DNA from: an uncultured bacterium
GTDB taxonomy: Bacteria > Hydrothermota > Tepidihabitantia > Tepidihabitantales > Tepidihabitantaceae
DNA: 16,856 nt
Assembly (NCBI GenBank): GCA_937139435.1
Contig: CAKZPX010000099.1
Coordinates: 1-16,856 of the forward strand
Direction of reading: 5' to 3'
Position 1 is the stretch's first letter; every line of letters begins with the position of its first letter. Position numbers and translations under genes: made by a program. The notes beneath the pieces were generated by a model that did no database searches, was not told the DNA's origin, and saw nothing but the letters and a program-made list of their open reading frames with translations. Positions 1 to 6,347 of the stretch are shown here, in pieces.

Positions 1-1963
1 TTTGATAACTGATGCCGGTGTGCCAGTCCGACTTATGGGAGGCGTAGTTACAGATGAGCGTCCAGTTGTGGTCGCCACGGATTATGCCCGCATCAATAAA
101 CCTTCGGCCCTGAAACCAGATACCGGGTTGAAAGCCCCGGTAGTTATCGTACCAGAACCAGGGTCCGTAGAAGATCTGATAGGTATCAAAACTGGGCAGG
201 CGGAATATCGGTTTTATAGCCACCTGAGCGGGAAAGTAATTATTCCAGCGATTGGGTTCAAGAATTTTCTTATTCGGGTCCAGAATAACCTGCCTGACCT
301 TCCTGTTTACCGGGATAAAGTGGAAAAAGATGCCTGAGTTGCGAGTCGCGCGAGGCGTAAGGTCGAGAGTGTCAATACGGTAAGAATTGTCCGAAAAAAT
401 TGTTTTAACTTCTATCGGCAGATTCGGAGGGCTGGTTGCCGAGATGATTAATGTGATACTGTCGGCATGATGTTGGAGACCGGTAATTTTCAGGTCAATG
501 GTTCCGGTCTGGCTCACAAGCCGGTTAATGATGACCTCCTTTTCTGGACCGGCGCTGCGGGTAATACAGGCGAGAAAACCAGCGGTTGTAGTATGGCGTC
601 CACGTCCGGTTGCAAGATAGTGCCGAATTGCCGAATCAATGCCAGTAGTTCCCAGCTCCTGTTCCAGGATTTTAAGAATCAGAGCCGACTGGGAGCGGTA
701 AACCGCACCCGAAGCCACTGGTGCGGATTGGACAGTAAGGGGGCGGGTGAGTGATTGGGTAAGGTTGTTGGTGGCGGCAATGTAGTGGTAAATCTGGTGG
801 AGATAGAGGTCTGAGACACCGGCAAGGAAGGGGAAGGGAATGTTGATGTTGAGCAGATTTTCTTTTCCATAAATTGCCTCAAGATAACGAGTGGCAGCAT
901 AGACCGGTAATCCGTAGAAAAGCATCGGGTCACGGATCGGGTTGGGTGCCGGGTTACGGCAGAACCACTGGTGAGCAATTGCGGTGACGAGCGCCCTTTC
1001 CTGAAGCCGGAGAAATGGTAGCGGTTTCTGGTTAATAATTACCAGCCCGGGGACAGCTATCTCTTCCGGAGCGATATCGGTAAGGTCAATGACTGTCAAA
1101 CTGGACTCAGCTAACTCTCCGAACCAGTGTGAGAAAAGGAATGCGCTCATCCGTGCTGTATGCCGGATGAACTTTTCTGCTGCTCGGGAATAACGCTCCG
1201 GGCGAAGTAACAGGTGGAGATGAGGCAGGATTGTGGTGTCAGTGACTTTGACATGGGCAGAAGTGGCGATGATGGGAAAGTCGGTCAGCCAGCGGGCGCA
1301 AAAATGATGGGTGATAAATGGCGGTTTATGGGCTTCATCCATCTTGATTTCGGTGCCCGGAGTGGCAAGAGCAAATTTATCGGGCAGGGTGAACTCTATC
1401 TCGTAATCGGCAAGCGCACCCGGTGCCGAGCCTGGGAGATGAAAACCCTCCTGATGCCAGCCAGATTCATCAAGAGCAACGACCTGAGGATACCAGCGGG
1501 AGAGAACAAATACCTTGCCTTTTGTGCCCAGGTCGGTGAAGAGTGTCGGGATGCGGGTGGTAAATGAGAGTTTGATGGTTACCGAGTCACCAGGAGCAAG
1601 CGGTCGGGGCAGTAAGAGTTCCACAATCGTTTTATCTGCCCTGTATTGCGGAATAATCTCGGCACAATCCAGTTCCTCAATTATCAGGGCGCCAAGGTTT
1701 TTGGGGTTGAGCGCCCCGGGGACCAGCCGACCCTGCTTTGCCAGTGCCCTGATTAAATCGCCATTGTGGTTAGAAAAGGCGTTGGGGTAAAGATAGAGGA
1801 GGATAGAATTGAGTGCTGATGGGTGCCGGTTGCGGAAAATAATAATTTCTTTTCCAGAGATTGTTCTTTTTCCCGGATTGAGTGTGGCAGAAATTTTATA
1901 AGTCACAGGTGGCGACTGGGCGAACAGGATGAAGAACGAAAGCAGTAACGGTAACTGGGTCAT
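1..1963 (-). CDS. Secreted M1-aminopeptidase-like protein, apparently catalytically dead (partial, C-terminus outside window)
   Basis: Reading the complement from the ATG at 1963 gives about 654 codons with no stop to the window edge. Residues 1-17 form a hydrophobic signal-like segment ending FAQS. Residues 20-70 match the M1 N-terminal beta domain (a strand, then LYLYPNAF as in many bacterial M1 homologues). The gluzincin region follows: VPGLVIIN near 304, AIAHQWF at 328-334 and a helix near 350-365. The zinc site is gone. The HExxH position reads T327-A-I-A-H331, so the first His and the Glu are lost. The third ligand Glu, expected near 350-352, is Y/G/L. The Glu of the G(A/G)ME motif is A303. 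Residues after about 480 look like a beta domain followed by an aromatic-rich region. The ATG overlaps the regulator stop (TGATG), so the two are co-transcribed. The fold assignment is from motif pattern; the function is unknown, perhaps a binding or scaffold role in the envelope. Confidence 0.72.
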   Translation of the reverse strand, partial: MTQLPLLLSFFILFAQSPPVTYKISATLNPGKRTISGKEIIIFRNRHPSALNSILLYLYPNAFSNHNGDLIRALAKQGRLVPGALNPKNLGALIIEELDCAEIIPQYRADKTIVELLLPRPLAPGDSVTIKLSFTTRIPTLFTDLGTKGKVFVLSRWYPQVVALDESGWHQEGFHLPGSAPGALADYEIEFTLPDKFALATPGTEIKMDEAHKPPFITHHFCARWLTDFPIIATSAHVKVTDTTILPHLHLLLRPERYSRAAEKFIRHTARMSAFLFSHWFGELAESSLTVIDLTDIAPEEIAVPGLVIINQKPLPFLRLQERALVTAIAHQWFCRNPAPNPIRDPMLFYGLPVYAATRYLEAIYGKENLLNINIPFPFLAGVSDLYLHQIYHYIAATNNLTQSLTRPLTVQSAPVASGAVYRSQSALILKILEQELGTTGIDSAIRHYLATGRGRHTTTAGFLACITRSAGPEKEVIINRLVSQTGTIDLKITGLQHHADSITLIISATSPPNLPIEVKTIFSDNSYRIDTLDLTPRATRNSGIFFHFIPVNRKVRQVILDPNKKILEPNRWNNYFPAQVAIKPIFRLPSFDTYQIFYGPWFWYDNYRGFQPGIWFQGRRFIDAGIIRGDHNWTLICNYASHKSDWHTGISYQ

Positions 1964-2694
1964 CAACCGGATGTCCGGGCACCGCTGTCACCACTGACCG
2001 GCTTTGTCTTCCTGATGGCGGTAAGGCATATTTTACCTATCTGGTTGATGAGATCAGGATCCAGTCCCTGCTTTAGCGCTTGGTTGCGCAGCGGTTCCAG
2101 TTCCCGAGGCAATGTTTCACTCAGATTAACCGCTTTTTCTAAATGGTCGGGATCTGATTTACTCAGCAAAGCCAGGACAACACAGGTGGAGCGGAGAAAG
2201 GTTAGATAGGCACGTTGAAAAGCCGGGCTCTGCTGGTAGAGACGGAGGCTAACCCATATTTGATGCTGGAGCCTTTTTACCAGATGCCACAACCACTGGC
2301 TGCGGATAGGGTTAAGTTGAGACTGTTCTTCCGCGGTAACCAGCAGGGTTACTTCTTCACCAGGAAGGGTTTGATAGGGTGGGATGATAATTGGCTTGGA
2401 CGGGGAAACCGGTTCTTTCTTTTCCTCTGTTTTTGTTGCCAATCCGGGCAGGACATCAGCAATATCCTGCCAGGTTGCACCGCAGGCGGAAAGAAAACCG
2501 GCTATTGTGCGCAGGGTCGGATTGGGCACAAGACCCTTTTCCAGACGCAAGATATATTTGTAACCATGGATTGGGTTTAAACCCAGAATCTCTGCCAGTT
2601 TCATCTGGGATATCTTTGCCTTTACACGGATGTTTTTCAATCGCGCACCAAGTTCTTCAAGACGGGTGAGGCCGACTTTCTTTTTTCCCGACAT
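1963..2694 (-). CDS. XRE-family helix-turn-helix regulator with helical C-terminal domain
   Basis: The product has 243 residues. Residues about 12-75 form a Cro/CI-type HTH: an initial helix (LGARLKNIRVKAKIS), then QMKLAEILGL as the helix-turn-helix entry, then RLEKGLVPNPTLRTIAGFLSACG. A Pro/Lys-rich linker (about 85-108) leads to a mainly helical domain (about 110-235) that I do not recognise and that may bind a ligand or drive dimerisation. It is the first gene of a two-gene unit with the M1-like protein and overlaps it by one base. The promoter lies directly upstream, with a perfect inverted repeat covering the -10 box. Autorepression is therefore the simplest reading. No Shine-Dalgarno sequence precedes the ATG, consistent with a nearly leaderless mRNA. 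The specific target and signal cannot be told from the sequence. Confidence 0.85.
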   Translation of the reverse strand: MSGKKKVGLTRLEELGARLKNIRVKAKISQMKLAEILGLNPIHGYKYILRLEKGLVPNPTLRTIAGFLSACGATWQDIADVLPGLATKTEEKKEPVSPSKPIIIPPYQTLPGEEVTLLVTAEEQSQLNPIRSQWLWHLVKRLQHQIWVSLRLYQQSPAFQRAYLTFLRSTCVVLALLSKSDPDHLEKAVNLSETLPRELEPLRNQALKQGLDPDLINQIGKICLTAIRKTKPVSGDSGARTSG

Positions 2695-2698
2695 AATA

Positions 2699-2714
2699 TC
2701 TATTCAAGAATAGA
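2699..2714. promoter_or_regulatory. Probable operator: perfect 7-bp dyad over the regulator -10 box
   Basis: TCTATTC-AA-GAATAGA is a perfect inverted repeat with 7-bp arms and a 2-bp centre, ending 4 bases before the regulator ATG. It overlaps the predicted -10 hexamer and transcription start. This is the usual place for an autorepressor site of an XRE protein. Binding is inferred. Confidence 0.6.
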
Positions 2715-2735
2715 CATTTTTAACGATAATGTCAA
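2707..2735 (-). promoter_or_regulatory. Sigma70-type promoter of the XRE regulator
   Basis: On the minus strand a consensus TTGACA (2730-2735) is followed by a 17-bp spacer and TATTCT (2707-2712). A start site 6-7 bases further on leaves a leader of only about 5-6 bases before the ATG at 2694, too short for a Shine-Dalgarno site. Confidence 0.7.
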
Positions 2736-2755
2736 CTTTTTTTGCCTAATTCTGT

Positions 2756-2871
2756 GTCTCATTTAATAAATGTGTCTCTCAAAGAGAAACATTATTTTTA
2801 ACTAACATAATATCATATTATTAAGTTAATTGCCACCATTTTACCGTCCAGTTATAAGCGTCTCATTTAAT
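2756..2871. repeat. Cluster of small dyads and a 12-bp direct repeat in the AT-rich regulatory gap
   Basis: The gap 2695-3002 has no gene but is dense in symmetry. GTCTCATTTAAT occurs at 2756-2767 and 2860-2871. CATTTA-A-TAAATG is a dyad at 2760-2772. GTgTCTCT-CAA-AGAGAaAC is a dyad with one mismatch per arm at 2772-2790. A larger dyad lies at 2798-2829 and is listed separately. The short perfect arms resemble protein-binding sites more than terminators, since no U-tract follows. Confidence 0.45.
2798..2829. promoter_or_regulatory. Large AT-rich dyad, possible operator
   Basis: Outer arms TTAACT (2798-2803) and AGTTAA (2824-2829) flank inner arms ATAATAT (2807-2813) and ATATTAT (2815-2821) around a central C, with a 3/2-base internal mismatch. 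Thirteen base pairs over 32 bp are unlikely by chance, though low sequence complexity raises the background. It sits between the divergent XRE and small membrane-protein genes. Confidence 0.4.
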
Positions 2872-2925
2872 GATACACTTTTTCGTGATTGTGAGGATTT
2901 TTTTTGTAACTTACGCTAAATAAAG

Positions 2926-2955
2926 TTGTTATATTTTAATTTATTCTGGTATGAT
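2926..2955 (+). promoter_or_regulatory. Promoter of the small membrane-protein gene
   Basis: TTGTTA (2926-2931), an 18-bp spacer and TATGAT (2950-2955), the latter preceded by TGG as in an extended -10. A start near 2962 gives a leader of about 40 bases with AAGGAAA about 7 bases before the ATG. Confidence 0.5.
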
Positions 2956-3002
2956 TTTTGCAATTATTACAGGTAGGTGTTGATATTTAAAAGGAAATTG
3001 AG

Positions 3003-3200
3003 ATGTTTGGTAGAAGAATAGGCATGATTTTGAGTCTACTGGTAGTGATCATGTTAATTGTAAGTGCGATATTTCTTTATAGAACATGGCGGGAAAAATT
3101 AGAGGTGGATGTGCCCAGGTTTAATCCTGATGTGGCACAGGAGGTTTATCAGGAGAAGATGGTGCAGACAAAGATGGTAATGGCACAACTGGGAGAATAG
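3003..3200 (+). CDS. Small single-pass membrane protein, function unknown
   Basis: The 65-residue product starts MFGRRIG, then has one strongly hydrophobic helix (about residues 8-27, rich in I, L, V, M), then a charged segment (YRTWREKLEVDVP) and a hydrophilic tail ending MVMAQLGE. By the positive-inside rule the N-terminal RR and the RTWREK after the helix do not settle the topology. The site AAGGAAATTGAG before the ATG is an acceptable ribosome binding site. A promoter lies upstream and a strong terminator downstream, so it appears to be a single-gene transcription unit, or one shared with the tiny ORF at 3206. I recognise no family. It lies opposite the XRE operon and shares its dyad-rich regulatory gap, so it may be in the same regulon. 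Confidence 0.6.
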   Translation: MFGRRIGMILSLLVVIMLIVSAIFLYRTWREKLEVDVPRFNPDVAQEVYQEKMVQTKMVMAQLGE

Positions 3201-3205
3201 CAAGA

Positions 3206-3331
3206 ATGTTCATTGGCTGGGAATGCGATTATGTGTTAGAAGAAGAACTCGGGTGGGTAGGATTTGTGACCGGGTCTTTATGGGATGGGTGTGAATGGTT
3301 GAGATGCCCGGTTGACGGTGGCTGGGGTTAG
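3206..3331 (+). CDS. Possible 41-residue Trp/Cys-containing small ORF
   Basis: An ATG five bases after the previous stop opens 41 codons that end with a TAG inside the loop side of the terminator hairpin. The product begins MFIGWECDYVLEEELGW and ends CPVDGGWG, with five Trp and three Cys. GGGAG lies 10 bases before the ATG. Trp richness could simply reflect the local GGTGGG-type sequence, so coding status is doubtful. Confidence 0.2.
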   Translation: MFIGWECDYVLEEELGWVGFVTGSLWDGCEWLRCPVDGGWG

Positions 3332-3357
3332 TTTTTCCCCAGCCACCGCTATTTTTT
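3316..3357 (+). terminator. Rho-independent terminator after the small membrane-protein gene
   Basis: A perfect 12-bp stem (CGGTGGCTGGGG, 3316-3327, pairing with 3337-3348) has a 9-base loop and is followed by GCTA... and a run of six T at 3352-3357. It terminates plus-strand transcription. On the minus strand no T-run follows the stem, so it is unlikely to end the opposing operon by the same mechanism. Confidence 0.85.
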
Positions 3358-3412
3358 GGTGAGTTGTTTTCCAGCGGGTTATTAGTTGGCTGTGCGGTCA
3401 GAAGGTAGCGGT

Positions 3413-3709
3413 TCAGGTGTTATCGGTAACCCGTGTTACTTTTCCCTTCATCGTCTGGTTCTTATCTCGCCGGTCGTCAATTTTGATGGTGGTGACAATT
3501 CGGGCACAACCCATCTGCGTTAGGGCGTCGTGGATTTCCTTGACGGTGGAGAATATTCTATCCCAGTCGCCTTCCAGACAGGTGCCCATCGGGTTTACCT
3601 CGTAATTTAGCCCGCTCTTTTTGATTACCGTGAGCGCAGCACGGACAAAGGTGCTGACGCTCGGGGAACCGGTGCCAATCGGGACAACGCTTATCTCAAC
3701 AATGGGCAT
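3413..3709 (-). CDS. MTH1187/YqgV-family thiamine-binding-like protein
   Basis: The 98-residue product fits the MTH1187 (DUF77) family: an opening strand MPIVEISVVPIGTGSPSVS, then FVRAALTVIKKSGLNYEVNPMGTCLEGD, then a helix with WDRIFSTVKEIHDALTQMGCARI and a closing strand ending VTTIKIDDRRD. Members form ferredoxin-like beta-alpha-beta folds that oligomerise, and some bind thiamine or related small ligands. The length is normal. It is the last gene of the NifS-IscU-Grx-FTR operon, three bases after the FTR stop, with no clear ribosome binding site, so translational coupling is likely. A role in the Fe-S/thiol pathway is only suggested by position. Confidence 0.85.
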   Translation of the reverse strand: MPIVEISVVPIGTGSPSVSTFVRAALTVIKKSGLNYEVNPMGTCLEGDWDRIFSTVKEIHDALTQMGCARIVTTIKIDDRRDKNQTMKGKVTRVTDNT

Positions 3710-3712
3710 AGT

Positions 3713-4231
3713 TCAGATAAATCTTTCAAACCGGTCTTTGGTTGCCTTGCAAACCGGACATTTACCCGGTGGCTCGTTTCGGGCGCAGAGATACCCGCAA
3801 ATCTTGCAGCGCCATACCGGATATGAAAGTCGGGTGGTGATTTCTGTTGCGGTGGTCTGTTTAGTGGGCGCTTCGGAATAGCCGGTAAGCACAAATTCTG
3901 GTGGGCGGCGTTCCGGGATGGATTTAGGGGGGATTTTTCCTTTAATCCAGTCTTCACTGACGTAGAGGGCGCAGTAACAGGTACCGAACTCCTCCAGGTC
4001 CGCATCACGGTAATAGCAGGGACAGATGATGTCAATGTCTTTTGCCTTTTCACCAAAAGTGATGCGACAGGGGCAGGCAGGATAGCCATAGCGCTCCTGG
4101 TTGGTTAAAAGACCCTGGACGAGTTTTAAGGTGAATTGGCGGTCCGGGTTAAGATGATAACCACCCTCCTCCGCCTCCCGGTTCAGTTTTTCGTAGAGTT
4201 GCAGAACCGCAGGAGAAAATTCTTCTGCCAT
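3713..4231 (-). CDS. Ferredoxin:thioredoxin reductase catalytic (beta) subunit fused to a rubredoxin-like domain
   Basis: FTR beta carries a [4Fe-4S] cluster next to an active-site disulfide and passes electrons from ferredoxin to thiol partners. The three family pairs are visible (numbered from the TTG noted below): C55-P-C57, C72-P-C74 and C87-Y-C89, the last in place of the usual CHC. After a linker (about 100-138) comes a rubrerythrin-type rubredoxin domain with C144-K-I-C147 and C160-P-V-C163, which should bind one Fe; C151 is extra. The start is ambiguous. The ATG at 4231 is preferred by codon, but a TTG two codons earlier (4237) has GGAG at better spacing. The gene follows glutaredoxin almost without a gap. 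No FTR alpha subunit is present here, as in other bacterial standalone FTR beta proteins. Confidence 0.9.
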   Translation of the reverse strand: MAEEFSPAVLQLYEKLNREAEEGGYHLNPDRQFTLKLVQGLLTNQERYGYPACPCRITFGEKAKDIDIICPCYYRDADLEEFGTCYCALYVSEDWIKGKIPPKSIPERRPPEFVLTGYSEAPTKQTTATEITTRLSYPVWRCKICGYLCARNEPPGKCPVCKATKDRFERFI

Positions 4232-4237
4232 GGTCAA

Positions 4238-4519
4238 TTATATCTCCAGTAGTTTCTTTATCCTTTCCTCATCAAACCCCACCACCACCTGGTCGTCAAT
4301 CTGGATGGTGGGGAAGGAGACCCGGGGGTTGATTTCTCTGACCGCATTGAGCACCTCTTCCCGTTCCTCACCGATGCAGAGGTCAACATCAATGAACTGA
4401 TACTCAATGTTGTGCTGGTCAAGCAGTTCCTTTGTCCGGCGGCACCAGCCACAGGTTGAGAGGGCGTAAAGGGTGACATGATGTTTGCTGTTGCTACCGG
4501 CAACTTTTTTCAGGTTCAT
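4238..4519 (-). CDS. Glutaredoxin-family protein (CGWC)
   Basis: The 93-residue product has the thioredoxin fold of small glutaredoxins: strand VTLYALSTC, active site C23-G-W-C26, helix RRTKELLDQH, then IEYQFIDVD, the cis-proline SFPTI (P70) and the C-terminal VVGFDEERIKKLL. The ATG at 4519 overlaps the IscU stop (ATGA) and is preceded by AAGGAGG, a near-perfect ribosome binding site within the end of IscU. A longer reading to 4588 merely runs into the IscU zinc-ribbon codons. In this operon it is a plausible thiol donor or acceptor for FTR, reducing persulfide or disulfide intermediates. That pairing is inferred from adjacency. Confidence 0.92.
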   Translation of the reverse strand: MNLKKVAGSNSKHHVTLYALSTCGWCRRTKELLDQHNIEYQFIDVDLCIGEEREEVLNAVREINPRVSFPTIQIDDQVVVGFDEERIKKLLEI

Positions 4520-5076
4520 TTTACCTCCTTTTTTCCGCTGCCACATTCCGGGCAGGTTTGAACACCTGCAGGAAGTGGTTTGCCACAATCGGGACAGTAG
4601 TTAATCTTTACGGCACAGGGTTTACACACAGTTTCTCCTTCGGACAGGAGCTGGTTGCAGAAGGGGCAGATGCAGGTTCGGACGGGCTTTTCTACCGGTT
4701 TGCCCATCGCCTCCTTTTTGCGCAGATAGTCTTCAATGGCGGCGTGGAGCGCATCGGCACCAAGGTTGGAACAGTGCTTTTTGTTGGGCGGTAAACCACC
4801 CAGTTCTGCTGCCACCTGCTCGTTGGTGATCTTCAGCGCCTCGGCGATTGTCTTGCCCTTTGCCATTTCACTGACCATGGATGAGACGGCGATTGCCGCA
4901 CCACAGCCAAATGTTTTAAACTTCACATCGGTAATGATGTCATTCTCCACCTTGATGTAGAAGGTCATCATATCACCGCACACCGGATTGCCAATCTCAC
5001 CAACCCCGTCTGGATTTTCAATCTCACCAACGTTGCGGGGGTTGCGAAAGTGTTCCATCACCTTCTCGGAATACAT
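4516..5076 (-). CDS. iscU: IscU/NifU-type Fe-S scaffold with a C-terminal double zinc ribbon
   Basis: Residues 1-120 are an IscU-type scaffold. The three cluster cysteines are C33 (PVCGD), C58 (FGCGAA) and C102 (LPPNKKHCS), with D35 after the first. The LPPNKKHCS form resembles thermophile IscU proteins. Instead of ending near 130 residues or carrying NifU ferredoxin/Nfu domains, the protein continues with C137/C140 and C151/C154, then C161/C164 and C175/C178, two zinc-ribbon knuckle pairs separated by KPLPAG. Total length is 186. GGAGAG precedes the ATG, and the start lies 2 bases after the NifS-like stop. The scaffold should take sulfur from a desulfurase and assemble [2Fe-2S] or [4Fe-4S] clusters. 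The role of the ribbons is unknown; they could dock partners or supply zinc. Confidence 0.92.
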   Translation of the reverse strand: MYSEKVMEHFRNPRNVGEIENPDGVGEIGNPVCGDMMTFYIKVENDIITDVKFKTFGCGAAIAVSSMVSEMAKGKTIAEALKITNEQVAAELGGLPPNKKHCSNLGADALHAAIEDYLRKKEAMGKPVEKPVRTCICPFCNQLLSEGETVCKPCAVKINYCPDCGKPLPAGVQTCPECGSGKKEVK

Positions 5077-5078
5077 AA

Positions 5079-6341
5079 TTAACTCTCCTTACTGTTATTT
5101 TCCTCATGATGGTGGTCGTGTCCAGTTTTGAACAGGTAGGGGTCTTCGCCTTTAAGATAGCGGGCATAGAGCGGGGAGAGGTGGCGCAGGCGCTGAACGA
5201 TTGGTGGTAGCTGGTCAAGGAAGTAGTCAACATCTGCCCGGGTGTTATCCTTACCTGTGGTTATTACCAGGGAGGACTGGGCGATGGCGTGGGGCAATCC
5301 GATAGCAAGCAGGACATGGGATGCCTTGAGTGAGCGGGCGGTGCAGGCAGAGCCGGATGCGACAGCGATGCCTGCATCGTTTAAGAAGAGTAACAGCGCT
5401 TCGCCCTCAACAAACTCAATACAGAAACTGAGGTGTCCGGGCAGGCGGTTTTCCGGATGACCGGTGAAGACCAGGCGTTCAATCCGTCGGGGCAGTTCCT
5501 CCTGCAGGCGCCGGACAAGCATTTGCATCTTTTCTGCCCAGAGGAAAAGTTTTTCTTTTGTGACCTCGGCTGCCCGGCCCATCCCGACAACTGCGGGCAG
5601 GTTTTCGCTCCCGGCACGCCGACCTTTTTCCTGGACACCACCTTCAATCAGCGGATTAATTCTTAACCCGGGTCTCAGATAGAGTGCTGCCGCACCCTTT
5701 GGTCCGTAAAATGACTGGGCAGCGAACGAGTAGGCATCAACATCAAGTTCAATAACGTCAACCGGTATTCTGCCCACCGCAGCGGTGCCATCCGAGTGAA
5801 TCAGGACGCCTTTTTCCCGGCAGAGGCGGATAATCTCTTTTAATGGCTGAATTGTGCCGATTTCGTTATTGGCGTGCATTATTGAAACAAGGATGGTGTC
5901 CGGACGAATTTCCCGGGCAAGTTCCTCAGGATTGACCTGACCGTAACGGTCCACCGGGACAAGGGTAACCTGGAAACCCATTCTTTTCAGACTTTTTAAT
6001 GGTTCCAGGACTGATACGTGCTCTATTGCTGAGGCGATGATGTGTTTGCCCTTTTTCTCGTTTGCTCCGGCAAGCCCCTTCAGCGCCAGGTTGTTGCTTT
6101 CTGAGGATGAGGCGGTGAAGATGATTCCGTCAGCGGATGCGTTGATCAGCCGGGCAACCTGTTCCCGGGCTTGATTCAGGGCGTTAAGTGCGGTGGCACC
6201 AAACTGGTGGATGCTGTGGGGATTGCCAAAGTTTTCTTTCAAAAACGGTAGCATCGCCGCCAGCGCTTCCGGCATTACCGGGGTGGCAGCGGCATGGTCA
6301 AAATATACCCGGTGCATGTTTATTTGACTACCGGTGCTCAT
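5079..6341 (-). CDS. NifS/IscS-like cysteine desulfurase homologue lacking the PLP lysine
   Basis: The 420-residue product is a full-length class V aminotransferase-fold protein: YFDHAAATP (13-21), GNPHSIH (39-45), SNNLALKG, the ring-stacking H108 (AIEHVS), HANNEIGTIQP (156-166), D184 (IHSDG) and the mobile catalytic Cys loop SGSAC333T. The Schiff-base lysine position is lost. Where the family has (S/G)HK-x-(Y/H)GPKG, this reads A-A-Q209-S210-F-Y-GPKG, so Lys is Ser and His is Gln. The PLP-contacting Gln after the Asp is A187, and the Arg of SSIRFS is V359. A normal desulfurase could not form the internal aldimine. A tail holds HDHHHEE. It heads the operon with its IscU. No ribosome binding site precedes the ATG, and M9 is an alternative start. 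Confidence 0.85.
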   Translation of the reverse strand: MSTGSQINMHRVYFDHAAATPVMPEALAAMLPFLKENFGNPHSIHQFGATALNALNQAREQVARLINASADGIIFTASSSESNNLALKGLAGANEKKGKHIIASAIEHVSVLEPLKSLKRMGFQVTLVPVDRYGQVNPEELAREIRPDTILVSIMHANNEIGTIQPLKEIIRLCREKGVLIHSDGTAAVGRIPVDVIELDVDAYSFAAQSFYGPKGAAALYLRPGLRINPLIEGGVQEKGRRAGSENLPAVVGMGRAAEVTKEKLFLWAEKMQMLVRRLQEELPRRIERLVFTGHPENRLPGHLSFCIEFVEGEALLLFLNDAGIAVASGSACTARSLKASHVLLAIGLPHAIAQSSLVITTGKDNTRADVDYFLDQLPPIVQRLRHLSPLYARYLKGEDPYLFKTGHDHHHEENNSKES

Positions 6342-6347
6342 TAAAGG

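Noticed and set aside
2..1790. Several plus-strand ORFs over the left end
   Set aside because: They are antisense to the continuous M1-like frame, which has recognisable family structure.
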